The position numbers and the translations under genes were made by a program. The notes below the pieces were generated by a model. It had not been told where the DNA came from, made no database searches, and saw nothing but the letters and a program-made list of their open reading frames with translations. A stretch of 64,000 bases of DNA, taken from Thereva unica. Taxonomy: Eukaryota > Arthropoda > Insecta > Diptera > Therevidae. The stretch is from assembly GCA_949987705.1 (NCBI GenBank), contig OX465283.1, forward strand, positions 162,703,850 through 162,767,849. The letters are read 5' to 3'. Shown here in pieces: positions 35,601 to 45,523 of the stretch. Every line of letters begins with the position of its first letter. Within the stretch, counting starts at the first letter, position 1.

Positions 35601-38600
35601 TGGTGACAAGTCGTTTGAGTTCAAGAAAGTGACGTTTCAGTCGAATTACGACTTTTAGCAGAGTGGAAATGCTAAGTTGAGTTTAGGCCCCTGTACTGAA
35701 AGTCGTGATTCGACTGAAAAGTCACTTTCTTCGACTTATACGACTTATCGTGACGTCTCGACTTACAGCACAGGAGCCTATCATCATGTGACAAGTCTAG
35801 GAAGACTTGTAGTTGTTATAACAAAAAGAGATCGTTTGGTGATGTAACGCAAGGATATTACCAGAATCGTGCCAATAATAACGGGTCACTGGCACTACGA
35901 TAATATTGCTTCCAGAGCCAAAAGCTTCTTGGCTTTATTGAGAGAAAAGCGCAAGAATTCCATAACGTTCGGGCCCCAAATACTCGTTTCTGTTCGATCG
36001 TCTGCCCAATCCCGGAATATGGGCAGCTGATCTGGGATCGATCTGCCGATCTGGCACCACACGCTTCCCGGAAGATCAAGTTCACATAAAGCACATTCAG
36101 CAATTCATTAGGTGGAGATTCTTTTTTGATTGAAATTTGCCGACGTATGCCCGGTGTGAATGGCTCAGTTCTCGGTCATTTATACCTTCTGGTCAAGTTT
36201 GGCCGCCGCAAACCCGTATGTACTCCCAAGCGGCCAGTGTTCGCTCGTTGTTAGGCCATCTTTGATTTTTACTCGGGTTATTGTATAATTTGTGCATTAT
36301 AATAAGAAGGAAGAAGGTTATACTTAAACAACTCAAACTATAATTTAACCTAAATCAACATTGACAAAACCTTTTTATTTGTACCATCCCAAAGCGAGGG
36401 GAAATGGATTTAACGTTGAGTAAATTTCGGTTTTGTTTAATCACACTTTACTAATTGACTAGTCGTGAAACTTTACAAATTTAAGGAAAGCATACGTGTC
36501 GTCGCAATTATGGTTCCGGATTAAGAAAAGGTTAAACCTCCCCAAACTCTTCCACACATAACACATAGATAAGCCATACCATTTCCACATTCAATTAAAA
36601 TTCGCCCCAAGCGGCGGTAATCATAAGTCGATATCAAAAACACTAAAATATCGCCAATAAATACCGCGTTTACACTCAAACTGAACATAAAAACAGACAT
36701 TTATAAACAACACCAATGAAAAGCAAAGAACGCCATCAAAAGTGAAATCTGACAACATAAACTTCATTGCTTGATTGAATTAAAGGATACCAATGACGCG
36801 CTTGTGTAATTGCTGCCAGAATCGCTTCCTCAATGCATCTGCAAACACCACTCAATTTCTTTATCCTAATCCCGGCACTCGTAAAACACGTTTAGAGCCG
36901 TGTCGACTCTTCGCATAAAGGAGCACACGTATGTATTTCTATGTCCCCGCGGCATGTGTGCCTATATACGTATCCTTTGTTTCGTAGACCTATTGAATGG
37001 CTAATATCACGCGCCGTAACCCCGCTTTATAGTGTGTGAGCGGAGAAAGGGGCGAGAGCGAAGGCATAAAACTGCAAGTAATATCATCGTTACCGTCGTG
37101 TTCGCTATAAACACGAATCGGCATAACCGGCAAAAAAATAAAAGGCTGAAAGGATTTGTTTTCTGGTGAAAGCTTGTCCGTGAGCAACTATTAAGGCATT
37201 TATGGGATAATTGAAGAGTCCTTGAGGAGAGTATGGAGAAATTTTCAAGTGATTTGTGGAACGTGGATGCCTCGAGGTGGATGTAGGCCTTGACATTGAT
37301 GGAATTTTAATTTTTTTTTAATAATCTTCATTGCCGAGTTAAGAAATTTTGTTGTAAGTAATCGGACGGAATGTTTAACCTATTTACTGCTGGCCCATTT
37401 TGACAGGCGTCATGCCTCAGGCCTCTTGAATTTATTTTAAAGAAAACAATAAGAAAAATTAATGGCGACATTCTTTTCGTCTTGCTCGTTTTTATAGTGA
37501 TCGTCTTCTAATTCCACCAGGCAACAGTAGTACAGGTCTGCAATGATCCTCACTGATCGATCCATAAGACGACGATCAGCTGTAAAGTACTAAAACTGAG
37601 CAGATAAGTAATAATCAGACAAAATTAGTTAGTGACTACACTAAAATAGTTAAATAATTGTATCGGTACGGCATATAAAATACCATTTTATCTTGTAAAT
37701 GTGGATTTACGATCAGCAAGATCATGTTCTACTTCCTTAAAAAAAGCTAGTCTTCAGCCGTCCACTTTTACCTTTTTTTTAATGGCCTTGTTAAAGGTAG
37801 CCAATGGTTTCAAATAAATCTCCCAGTTGCTACTTCTTTTGCCAGCGTTAGACAATCCTAACCGTCATAAGAAGCCCATAGGAAGCTGCAAAATTGTGGA
37901 TTCAATTGAGTGCAAAGAGCCCATCAAAACATTGGCTAGTTCGTTACGAAAGGCGGTTCGTCTATATAGGCTGCCTATAAACTTTCATTATGTTGAAGGA
38001 CCCACCTTCTTTTAAGGAGAAGTGTCTGTAATCGAAGACCGATGGCAACTCCGAGACCCGACAATTGCAACAAGATTCAAGTAGTTACTTAACAACATAT
38101 TGAGTCTCCCGAGTAATGCATAGGGCGGCGGAGAGCGTGGGAGGAAAGGAAAAGTACGCGCCCAAAATATTTCATGTACAAAACTAATCGTCGTTGGCAA
38201 CGAAGGAACGTGGTCGACGGGCCTCAAGGCTCTTCATACGAAAACTAAATATATTATATTGGAGAACTTGTAACTGTACATCCTAAGCTTATTAAACCCT
38301 ACCCGACTAACATTTAAAAAGGTGATTTCCTCAGGGCATGACGAATGAGGAAATTTCGGCAAAGAGACTACCACCTAAAACAAAGACAAGTCCGGTAGGA
38401 TAGAAGAATTATACGCAAATCATAAAGATTTTGCAATTTATTTACTTTTCACGAAACGCGACACCAGCCCCGTAACTTTGTGCCAATGAAGAGTCGCCAC
38501 ATACCGCGAAGCTAACGTCTGCACCGCAGTAGCGGGCGTATCTGTCACTAGCTTTAGTTTACGGGCGCGTTCCCTTGAGCTTCATTCCGCACGATAAAAG

Positions 38601-41201
38601 CTCGGATTCGGCTTGCAGTGTATTCGAAAATTTTCGCGAGAGAGGAAAAGATTTGTTTCATAGCTGTGTTTCATCGTTCACATATACCCGTACAGTATGC
38701 AGCTCTTGGTGACCGTGAAGGGTATAATTTAGCAATTTTTCATTTATCAATAGACCGGTTCTGGTTCAATTACAGAAGTCAAGCAGCGTTGGATATGGTT
38801 AGTACTAAGTCGGGGGCCGCATTGGTAAAACGACATCCGCGTTTAAAAATAATACACGCCGAAATACTCAATTTTTTCACTCGGGTTCAGCAATGATTTT
38901 TCTTCAAGGGGGGCAAATGAGGCAAGGCGTTAGATGCACTGTGTGCCCCTCATAGGACAGGAGCTAGCTTCTTAGGGGGCCGTGGCGGGACCCTCGAGTT
39001 ACCAATTTTCATCTTTACCTCCGTCAAATATGTAGACGTTTTGCTGTGATAGAGGTGCTTTTTCTTTATACGAGACAGTTTAGAGTGCCATAACTGGCTA
39101 CCCGAAATCTCTGTGCAGTCCCAATATTTGTAGATGGCTCTTGTACGAGTACCAGAGTTTGATTAGCTAGCACTTTCCATAGGTCTGCCAAAGTAGTTGT
39201 ACTGTATCTGAATCAGTCCTTTTCATTTAAGGACTCCTCTGACTTTGATTCTGTCGAATCCTAGAGACCAAACTCTGCTCCTTTAGTCACAATAACGATC
39301 TCTCGGTACTGCTCAGAGATTTTTTCCCATCAACTACCAAGGGGTGGCCTTTATCTGCCATTTCATTTTGGACGTTTCCGTGAAGATGGAATTAGAAACT
39401 AAGCAAAACTGCTTCACAATCCAGTTTGCCGGTACTTCCGGCATGGTGATGCCAACTTGTCAATAATATAATTTGTGACTCAGTCTTTTTCCTTTTCTTG
39501 TTACCTGCCCTGCCTTTTGGTTACCCACAAGATGTGGCAAGGAGAAGATAGCTTTACCTTGATGGTATATCCAATACCTTGCCCCTCCGGCTTCTTGGAA
39601 TCTTTCAAGTTGGTAACTACTGCTCAAACTTTGGTTCTTTCGGAAGGAGTTGGTAAAAGTGGAGTTCGGGTATGCCGCGTGGGGAAATCCGATTCCCATT
39701 TGGCCTTTATTGCCCTGGCCCTCTTTCTTTGGCAGCACTAAATAGTCTGGTAGTTTAACGGTCTTACCAACATGATGTCAATCACATTTTCAACATTCCC
39801 GACCTGGGACAATGTTGTGAACGAAACCTCTCTTGGACTAAACCTCTCTTGCTAGAGTTAAGAAGTATCTTGAATTAGATGTTTCTGAAACTCTGAGCTA
39901 ATACTGGTGATAACATCAATAACATCTGTAATAACGTCGCAAAGACAGCCGTAACATATGAGATCGGTTGTGCTTCAAAAATAATCAGCGAAAAAACTCG
40001 GAGAGAAGATATAGTTAGTTAAGATGCTGGTTTTTTCCGAGTCTAAGCTCCAATATTAGGAGTTGAAAAAATCAAAGATTACTAGAAGATATAAAAATTT
40101 AAAGTTAAAGAATTAAAAAATACTGCATGTATTTATTTCAAGTTTAATTTAGCTTTGAAGAAATTTTGACTTATGTACGAAGCAAGAGGTGAAACGAGTT
40201 GACCACTTCATGTTCGAAAAGAAACTGAAAAGTAAACATCTGGCATAATTTTTTTTTGATAATGATATACAACATTAATTTAGCACTGAATTACTCACCA
40301 AACCGCTTTAATAGCGTGACATATAAAACCAACTTTATTATTATTCATTTCTGCAACTCCTCAGCACATCTCGGCCTGCATGCTGCGAACCAACTATGCG
40401 CAAGATGATCGTTTTTTCGCCTCTCTCCCTCAAAAAGATCGAGCTCTGAATAATAAGGGACTGGTGCCATTATCCATTTTAAAAATACCAAACATTTCTC
40501 AGTCCTACCTTGTCTCCGTTGTTTTTTTGTTACCTGAATTAAATTCCTTCGGTGAATACAAAAAATTGCCCGTATATCGAGTTCCAATAATTAATTGCAT
40601 CCATTCTTCACTACGAAATCTGTAATTCAATATATTTGCCTTGTTTTTTTCACATCCCTCTCTTTCTCTCTTTCTCTGTTTTGCAGGCGAACAACGGAAT
40701 GAATTATTCAAGAGTCGTCAGAACACGGCAGACAATGACGAACAATGTCAGAGCAGGACTACGCCGAGTGGTGAAATGGTCAGGGTCATCATAACGAATT
40801 TCGCCCATTCACCACCGCCAGTACAGCCACCACCACCACCACCGCAACGCAGCCAGAAGAATCCTGTGCGACAGAAGAATCCCGGACAAGGACACGACAA
40901 CGTCAACTCGACGACGGCATTCAGCAGGACAGGGAAGAGCTTGAGGAGCGCGACAACCAAAGAATTCGAAGATCACGAGGAGGCGGAGCAGAGGGGGAGT
41001 TTTCGAAAATTGCAGTGCGGTGAACTGACGCGGGCATTCGAAGATGATTGTCGAAATTATGATAATTTAGTAGTGGATGAAAATGGTAAAAGTGCAGATG
41101 GGAATGGTGAACGGTTTTGTGGTGGGCCGCATTTGGAGTATTTAGGTTTAGATGACGATGATCCTTATATGGAGTTCCAGGAGTATTTAGAAAAAATTAA
41201 G
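29635..41201 (+). CDS. Host gene: two coding exons (29635-30301, 40687-41201), 3' end outside
   Basis: Exon 2 starts after the acceptor at 29609-29610. An in-frame TAA at 29614 makes ATG 29635 the first usable start. The exon ends AATG|GTATGT (donor at 30302). Exon 3 follows the acceptor TTTTGCAG (AG 40685-40686). The split codon G|GC gives Gly223 and the frame runs on without a stop. It ends AAG|GTGAGT at 41202 in phase 0, so coding continues in an exon not identified here. Total 394 residues. The protein is hydrophilic: an Asn run near residue 30, an IDDDD patch near 74, a CFSC pair near 122, a Cys/Glu-rich patch (EDCECENYGGTDMC) near 200, and a Pro-rich stretch at 265-275. A conserved-looking end, YLGLDDDDPYMEFQEYLEKI (about 374-393), may begin a helical domain. 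Function not recognised; likely a large regulatory or scaffold protein (inference). Confidence 0.7.
30405..30500 (+). pseudogene. CR1/jockey-type RT fragment
   Basis: The frame reads SVDVPQGSILSPPLFLIFMN then DLLSSPF, the RT block GVPQGSILSP.LFLIFINDLL. The same block occurs in the LINE at 45666-48599. Only about 30 codons survive, inside intron 2. Confidence 0.75.
30851..31130 (+). repeat. tRNA-derived SINE
   Basis: The head resembles a tRNA with RNA polymerase III boxes: A-box-like GGTAGCCTAGAGGTTAAGG (about 30857) and B box GGTTCGAATC (30903-30912). A non-tRNA body follows to about 31130. The cloverleaf is not intact, so it is not a tRNA gene. A related head lies at 55676. The 3' end is not defined. 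Confidence 0.55.
31147..31400 (+). repeat. Tandem duplication of ~125 bp next to a 5S-derived repeat
   Basis: Two copies begin GGGAAAAATTGGGAGCGC (about 31149 and 31280). They end near ACGGGCGATTATCTTGGTGA and ACTGGCAATTATCTTAATGT respectively. The second runs straight into the 5S-derived segment. The end motif also precedes the 5S-derived copy at 14.7 kb. Confidence 0.6.
31400..31534 (+). repeat. 5S-rRNA-derived repeat, copy 2
   Basis: The best preserved copy: CCGGTTCTCGTACGATTACA, GAAGTTAAGCAGCATTGGAC, TAGTTAGTACTACGCACGGG, GACCGCTTG, covering the 5S internal control region. It ends TAAAAACGACACTCGCGCTTGG, the family-specific tail shared with the other two copies. The first part of 5S is diverged. 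Confidence 0.75.
31914..32202. mobile_element. hAT-type MITE family 2
   Basis: 289 bp with ends CAGGGCCGGATTTATATATT and, complemented at the right, CAGTGCCGGATTTACCAACA (14-bp inverted repeat with one mismatch). Perfect 8-bp target duplication AAAATAGC at 31906-31913 and 32203-32210. The GGGGCCCC-rich interior has no ORF. Distinct from family 1 internally. Confidence 0.9.
32215..33655. other. Intron 2 spacer, no gene seen
   Basis: The 96-codon + ORF at 32790-33080 shows no motif. A GTCGTCGTCG patch lies at about 33250. Otherwise unremarkable AT-rich sequence. Confidence 0.35.
33661..33895 (-). mobile_element. hAT-type MITE family 1, copy G
   Basis: Reverse orientation, from AGGGCCGGCGTTTGGATTTT to CTATGAAAGCACCGCCCCTG. 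Full length, but no 8-bp duplication is readable, so the flanks have diverged or rearranged. Confidence 0.8.
34098..34162. repeat. Short tandem duplication (~33 bp)
   Basis: GTGTAGAAGAGGATGTAGAA and GTGTAGAAGAGGATGTTGAA, each followed by AATAC(T/C)TCC. Confidence 0.7.
34599..34985 (+). CDS. Hypothetical ORF, doubtful
   Basis: Part of a 152-codon open frame (34599-35057) rich in Asn, Gln and Lys, with no recognised domain. Its 3' third lies in the inverted-repeat element at 34990-35190. Possibly a transposon remnant or a chance frame within intron 2. Confidence 0.2.
34990..35190. mobile_element. Inverted-repeat (foldback/MITE-like) element with two CRE-like palindromes
   Basis: The left arm GGTACTGCTCATGGTACAAT ... 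ACAAGGTAAGCTC (34990-35026) pairs with the right arm GAGCCTACCTTGTATTATTG ... TGGTACTGCT (35156-35190). The interior carries two perfect TGACGTCA palindromes at 35038-35045 and 35083-35090. A direct duplication follows each (GTGACGTCAC(C/T)CA(A/G)ATCTT). Ends and target duplication are not resolved. Confidence 0.55.
35220..35530 (+). pseudogene. R1/LOA-type LINE RNase H remnant
   Basis: At about 35397-35480 the frame reads VTLQCVPGHRNIEGNDFS then WPTLAGTPV, the RNase H block V.L.WVPGH.NIEGNE.AD.LA..GT. Upstream blocks are frameshifted. Same enzyme class as the remnant at 14.0-14.4 kb. Confidence 0.65.
35572..35778. mobile_element. PIF/Harbinger-like MITE, diverged copy 2
   Basis: Relative of 880-1090: left GGCGTCTGTGTTGAAAGTCG, internal TAGGCCCCTGTACTGAAAGT, right CGACTTACAGCACAGGAGCC. 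Same double-hairpin layout. The target duplication is unclear (TAC versus TAT). Confidence 0.7.
36060..36300 (+). repeat. Frame-keeping repeat of unknown class, copy 1
   Basis: Matches 56390-56645 in reverse. The + frame reads LGHLYLLVKFGRRKPV, PKRPVFARC, a stop, then FDFYSGYCIICA. The other copy encodes nearly the same residues without the stop. No known domain recognised; probably coding sequence of an unidentified element. Confidence 0.5.
36305..38690. other. Intron 2 spacer, no gene seen
   Basis: AT-rich sequence. The ORFs in it are short and without motif. No repeat was recognised. Confidence 0.35.
38700..38850 (+). repeat. 5S-rRNA-derived repeat, copy 3
   Basis: CCGGTTCTGGTTCAATTACA, GAAGTCAAGCAGCGTTGGAT, TGGTTAGTACTAAGTCGGGG, then the family tail GTAAAACGACATCCGCGTTT. 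The upstream flank GGTGACCGTGAAGGGTATAA resembles GGTCACAATGAAGGGTACCA at copy 1. Confidence 0.7.
38880..40640. other. Intron 2 spacer, no gene seen
   Basis: Opposed short ORFs at 39460-39741 and 40345-40625 are overlapping shadows without motifs. The last 45 bases before 40687 are the pyrimidine tract of exon 3. Confidence 0.35.
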
Positions 41202-41558
41202 GTGAGTCTGATTTTTTTTTAATTTATTTTTAAGAAATTTGACAATAATTTCGAAAGTTTTAAGTAAACCTCGTTGTCTCCTCTAATTCGACAGGTAGTA
41301 ATAATAAGCCGAACTTTTGCCCGAATTAAAGTAGTAGAGCCACAATAGATAAATAACCAAAATATGCAAATCTTACATCTTGGCAGCCATTTTTACCGAG
41401 ACGTTTGACGTTTTGGTTGGAAATTTCCTTCGCGTTGAATTTGTGAATGTTCGGGCTAACCTCAGAAACTACTACTGTATTGATTTTCATACTGTTTTCA
41501 GACATCATCTAGGAGGGCTATAGGTTATAATTAATGAACATTTTGAGATAATTGTCCC

Positions 41559-41783
41559 CAGAGCCGGTGTTTGGCTCTTTTGCGCCCGGTGCAGTATGCC
41601 ATATTGCGCCCCTATTAGCTATTCATTTTTTGACGTCAGGGACGGAAAACGGAAAAAGACGCAAAAAATCTTTGGAGTTCCTTTAATAAAGGAAAATGAA
41701 GGCACGGGAGCACTTTTTCACTCTTTTCTGAAATTGCGCCCGGTGAAAGTGCACCATTTGCACCTATGAAAGGGTCGCCTCTG
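41559..41783 (-). mobile_element. hAT-type MITE family 1, copy H
   Basis: 225 bp, reverse orientation, from CAGAGCCGGTGTTTGGCTCT to the CTATGAAAGGGTCGCCTCTG end. Flanks ATTGTCCC (41551-41558) and ATTGTTCC (41784-41791) are a 7/8 target duplication. Confidence 0.85.
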
Positions 41784-41904
41784 ATTGTTCCTTCTAAGAC
41801 CTTCCGTGGTGTCTGCTGAACAAATAGTTAAAGGCTCCTATATTAAAAAAGAATATAGGCTATTCCATTATTTATAAAGCCACTCCTAGATGGCGCTGTT
41901 GTTA

Positions 41905-42640
41905 TGGCTTCGTTGAAAATTTGCTACAAAGCGTTGATCCTGATTTTCGAAATTCCAAATGGCCGCCGAAATGTGATTGAAATGGCCGCACAAAGATTAG
42001 TTTTTAAATTCTGTTCTGATTCAAATGAAAATCAGCATTTGGGTTTTTTTCAAGTGGTAAACCGATCTTATGATCAAAACTTATAAATTCAAAATGGCCG
42101 CAACCAATATGGCCGACGAGTTTGCCAATTGTATTCTGATTCCAATGAAAATCGATATCTGGGGGGTTTTAAGGAAGAAAATAACGAATTTATGATCAAA
42201 ACTTATAAATTTAAAATGGCGGAGCCAAAATGGTGGACGAACTTTGTCAATTCGATGGGTCTTACGAAAAAGATATTGTTTCAAAATGTTGGTGAAAAAG
42301 ATATTGTTTCAATTTATTGCTGAAAAAGATATTGTTTCGGTTTCTCGCTGAAAAAGTTATTGTTTCGGTTTCTCGGTGAAGAACATATTGTTTCGTTTTC
42401 TGACTGCAAAAAATATCAGCCAGAAAACGAAACAATATGTTCTTCACCGAGAAACCAAAACAATATCTTTTTCAGCGAGAAACCGAAACAATATCTTTTT
42501 CACCAACATTTTGAAACAATATCTTTTTCGTAAGACCCATCGAATTGTACTCCGATTTCAATTCAAGTGGATATGTAGGGGTTTTTTAGTAGCAAATAAC
42601 TAATCTATGATTACCCCTGAAATTTTAAGTGAAAGTCGAC
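41905..42640 (+). repeat. Tandem repeat of ~125-135-bp units, interrupted by a hairpin element
   Basis: Units share TATGATCAAAACTTATAAAT with TcAAAATGGC (42068 and 42191), GCCAATTGTATTCTGATTCC and AATGAAAATC(A/G). About four units are present. The last is split by the insertion at 42253-42542 and resumes AATTGTACTCCGATTTCAAT. Different in sequence from the 8 kb array. Confidence 0.75.
42253..42542. mobile_element. 290-bp hairpin element of 28-bp units with AATT target duplication
   Basis: The termini are perfect inverted repeats: CGATGGGTCTTACGAAAAAG at the left, complement at the right. The left arm holds five 28-bp units (GAAAAAGATATTGTTTC plus 11 variable bases), the right arm four in reverse, with about 15 bp at the centre. 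AATT flanks both ends (42249-42252 and 42543-42546). The neighbouring tandem unit at about 42115 has a single AATT at the equivalent position, an effective empty site. No protein is encoded; the two opposite ORFs here are products of the palindrome. Confidence 0.85.
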
Positions 42641-43224
42641 GATTCTCCAATACGCGGAGGGGCTGCCGCTTGGTTAAACAAATAAAACCTGGGTGAGTGG
42701 CAGTGGCGTAGCAAGAAATATTTTCAGGGGGGTTAAATAGTTATAAGTCGTGTCCTGAACTTTAAACATTATCCTTCTAAATTGAGATAACTTTTAGTTG
42801 TTTTTTAATAGGAATAAGACCAGAAGAAGTGTTTTAGAGGAATTCAGTTTAATATCTATTGACATACTCATACATAATCAATGGTTCTAAGGAAATGCTT
42901 GGGGAAAATTCACAGTTTTATGTTTCTACGCTTTTCAGAGAATTTGTTGATTACTTCCTTAGACGTTACGTCGATTTCCTTGTGAATACTCAAAAGAGCA
43001 AGCCCGCTCAGCCGGTGTTCTTGCACTACTTTGCCAATTCTTTAAAGGCCTTAAAGTTGAAAAACTTCTTTCGATACAACCAATAATGGTCACAACTATG
43101 GTAGCTCCAATCTTCAGAGAGTTAGCGACTTTCGGAAAAGTTGTGATTAAAGATTAAAGCATCGATAAATATGTATGTATGTGACGATTGAATGATATAT
43201 ATTGAGGAAAAGACTGATTTGCAC

Positions 43225-43300
43225 CAGGGCCGTCCTAAGATATTCGGCGCCCGTGGGCTACTAAAAAACTGCGCCCCTCTTAATAAGAAAATACACGTGA
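43225..43300 (+). repeat. Possible hAT-type MITE fragment
   Basis: CAGGGCCGTCCTAAGATATT then CGGCGCCCGTGGGC and ACTGCGCCCCTC. It resembles the ends of the CAGGGCCGG families, but the right end was not found. Confidence 0.35.
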
Positions 43301-43372
43301 TATTTAGCGGAAGCAACGACCATCAAAGGAGAGGACAGAAGTAGTAATTGAGTTTACTCTTTAATATACCAA

Positions 43373-43690
43373 ATGATAGGAAAACTTTACAATGGTTACT
43401 GGGACTAACGCCCTACTTAGGAAGATTTATAGCAGACTAGGCAGTTGAAGCAAAGCCGTTCAGTGAATTGCTAAAAAAGAAGGCCATATTTAAAATAGAA
43501 ACCGAACAGCAAAATGAATTTAAAGCATTAAAAGAAATATTGGTACAAGCACCACTGTTGAAGTTATTTGAACCAAAGGGAGAAGTGAAGAGTTAGTTGT
43601 CATTCCCACATCAATAGAAGAGGAGATCATTAAATATGCTCACAGACAGGACATTTTCAGCTGCTAAGACCGAAGTCTTAATCAGGAAAC
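43373..43690 (+). pseudogene. Ty3/gypsy pol remnant
   Basis: The frame reads LQWLLGLTPYLGRFIAD, then AKPFSELLKKKAIFKIETEQ and FKALKEILVQAPLLKLFEP, the RT/RNase H connection of gypsy-type pol. A deletion then leads to VIPTSIEEEIIKYAH, the H2C2 integrase finger entry. The intervening RNase H and the rest of the integrase are missing, and a stop follows RFIAD. Confidence 0.7.
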
Positions 43691-43774
43691 CTACTTTATT
43701 TCCGAGGATTCCATCCATCCAAAGGCGCTACAGCTCAAATCTAGCCTTGGCTTCGTCTAGGGCATTTCTGTAAC

Positions 43775-44345
43775 TTTGATGGTCCCCTGCAACATGTCTG
43801 CAGTTTCGAATGTTAAGCCTGTGTTATTTCCATCAAAACAAAAATACCGAACGTTGATCCTTCCGATTCTTCTTTATGAATCTGAAACGTGGACACTGCT
43901 CAAACTGGACGAAGAAGCTCGAGGTCTTCCAAATGCGATGCTTGAGGCAGATCCTCGGTATCTCACAACGCGATCACCTTCGAAACGAGACAGTCAGACA
44001 AAGATGGGATCAGCAGACAATAATCGAAGAAGAAAGGCAAAAACGTCGACTACGGTGGTTTGGACATGTTTGCCGAATGGATGATGATCGCTTGCCACGT
44101 AAACTTTTCTGACGAGACGGTCCTGCAGGCTGGAGAATCCAGCGATAGGAACCGAAGAAAAGCTGGCTAAAGAATATCGAGGGTGACCTAAAGAGCCATC
44201 GGTTATCAGTTACTGAGGCTCGAGACGTCGCCAAAAACCGGCAAGAATGGAACATATCGTGAATAGAGTTCGAAACCCAGCGGCACCGACAGTAGCGTAT
44301 CCGTTGCGGAGGCGTCCCGCTCGGACAACCAGCTAACGGATCAAA
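43775..44345 (+). pseudogene. LINE C-terminal tail remnant
   Basis: Two overlapping frames together give YRTLILPILLYESETWTLLK, VFQMRCLRQILGISQRDHLR, KRRLRWFGHVCRMDDDRLPR, WLKNIEGDLKSHRLSVTEAR and VAKNRQEWN. This is the thumb and tail of a LINE polymerase with an RWFGHV.RM block. A frameshift lies at about 43920. It follows directly on the gypsy remnant. Confidence 0.75.
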
Positions 44346-44524
44346 GAAGAAGAAGAACAAGCCTCTGTTGGCCTCTTGAGCCTACCTACAGCTATATTTC
44401 CCGAAATTTCTGATATCATATCCGTTTTGATGTCCTCCATCCTCATTACGAGGCCGGCAAGTCTTAGTTCGCTGACCTGGGAAACAGGAAGGAAAGAAAG
44501 CAGTAAACAATAAAGTATACTCAA

Positions 44525-44810
44525 TATACTGTTAGATCCATGGCGGCGATCTCAAGAAGGCGGATTACCACTTTCTTCACAACCCCCTCGACATGGGTAT
44601 CAAATGAAAGGGTATGATAAGTAGAATACAATAAGCAATGTAGTACACTCACTATACCGTTAGATTCATGGCGGCCATCTCGAGAGGGCGGATTACCATT
44701 TTTTTCACAACCCCCTCGACATGGGTATCAAATGAAAGGGTATGATAAGTAGAATGCAATAAGCAGTGTAGTATACTCCATATACCGTTAGATTTATGGC
44801 GGCTGGTACT
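44525..44810 (-). repeat. Tandem array of ~129-bp units, reverse orientation
   Basis: Starts of CCGTTAGATtCATGGCGGC are spaced about 129 bp (44529, 44659, 44787), with GACATGGGTATCAAATGAAA and GGGTATGATAAGTAGAAT between. Reverse complement of the 8.2-9.4 kb array family. Confidence 0.8.
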
Positions 44811-44814
44811 GGGC

Positions 44815-45520
44815 CAGTGACGTAATACGTTATAGGTTGTAAACAAATGTGAATGTAACCTGATATAGGCATTACTTTTGCAAACATTATGACACAACCA
44901 AATTATGACGTTACTTTTTCTCAACCAATTAGTATTATGAACGCTAAAATTAACGAACGTGCAAAAGACAAAAGGTTATATACTTGCTTACATCATGAAA
45001 AATGAACTAATTTGAAAAATACATAAATTGGAAAAATTGTTAAATATTTAAAAAAAAATATCTTAAAAGGCACGGAAAAAACATTGGGTTAAAAATACAA
45101 TTCTAAAAAAAATAAAGTTTTATCTTATAAAAAAAAATATCTTGAATTGCATTTTAACCATTAAGAATGTTTCTAAATAGTTTTTTTTGCATGTTTTTCT
45201 AATAATTTTCTTATTTTCTTATCTAAATTATGCACTTGGCTCCTAAGTAGTATCAGCAACATGCAAGGCTGTAGTGTTTTACATAACTGATAACATATAA
45301 GCTGAAATGTAAGTGAAAAAAAAACACTGCTTCCACAAACATCCTAAAAGTTAATGTAATAAAAACAAATGAATTTCCTGTGAATTTCTTGATTCTAATG
45401 CATTATTTTTTTAGTACATAAAATCTCTTTAAGACTTCCTCTAGATCCACATCATGTGCTGTGCTGATGTACAACTTCCTTCTTGAGACTAGTTTATTTC
45501 ATCGTTTTCATCAAACTACT
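44815..45520. other. AT-rich spacer, no gene seen
   Basis: Poly-A-rich DNA up to the poly-T tract that marks the 3' end of the following LINE. Confidence 0.4.
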
Positions 45521-45523
45521 AAC

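Larger units (their letters stand above)
30302..40686 (+). other. Intron 2 (10.4 kb)
   Basis: GTATGT donor and TTTTTTTCACATCCC ... TTTTGCAG acceptor with a strong pyrimidine tract (40640-40684). Phase 1 on both sides. Filled with SINE, MITE and LINE fragments listed separately. Confidence 0.7.

Noticed and set aside
42253..42542. 28-bp direct repeats resembling a CRISPR array
   Set aside because: The units are contiguous with no unique spacers, occur as two inverted arms, and lie in a eukaryotic tandem repeat.
42262..42603. Two opposite-strand ORFs encoding almost the same peptide
   Set aside because: They are an automatic product of the palindrome and its repeat units, not genes.
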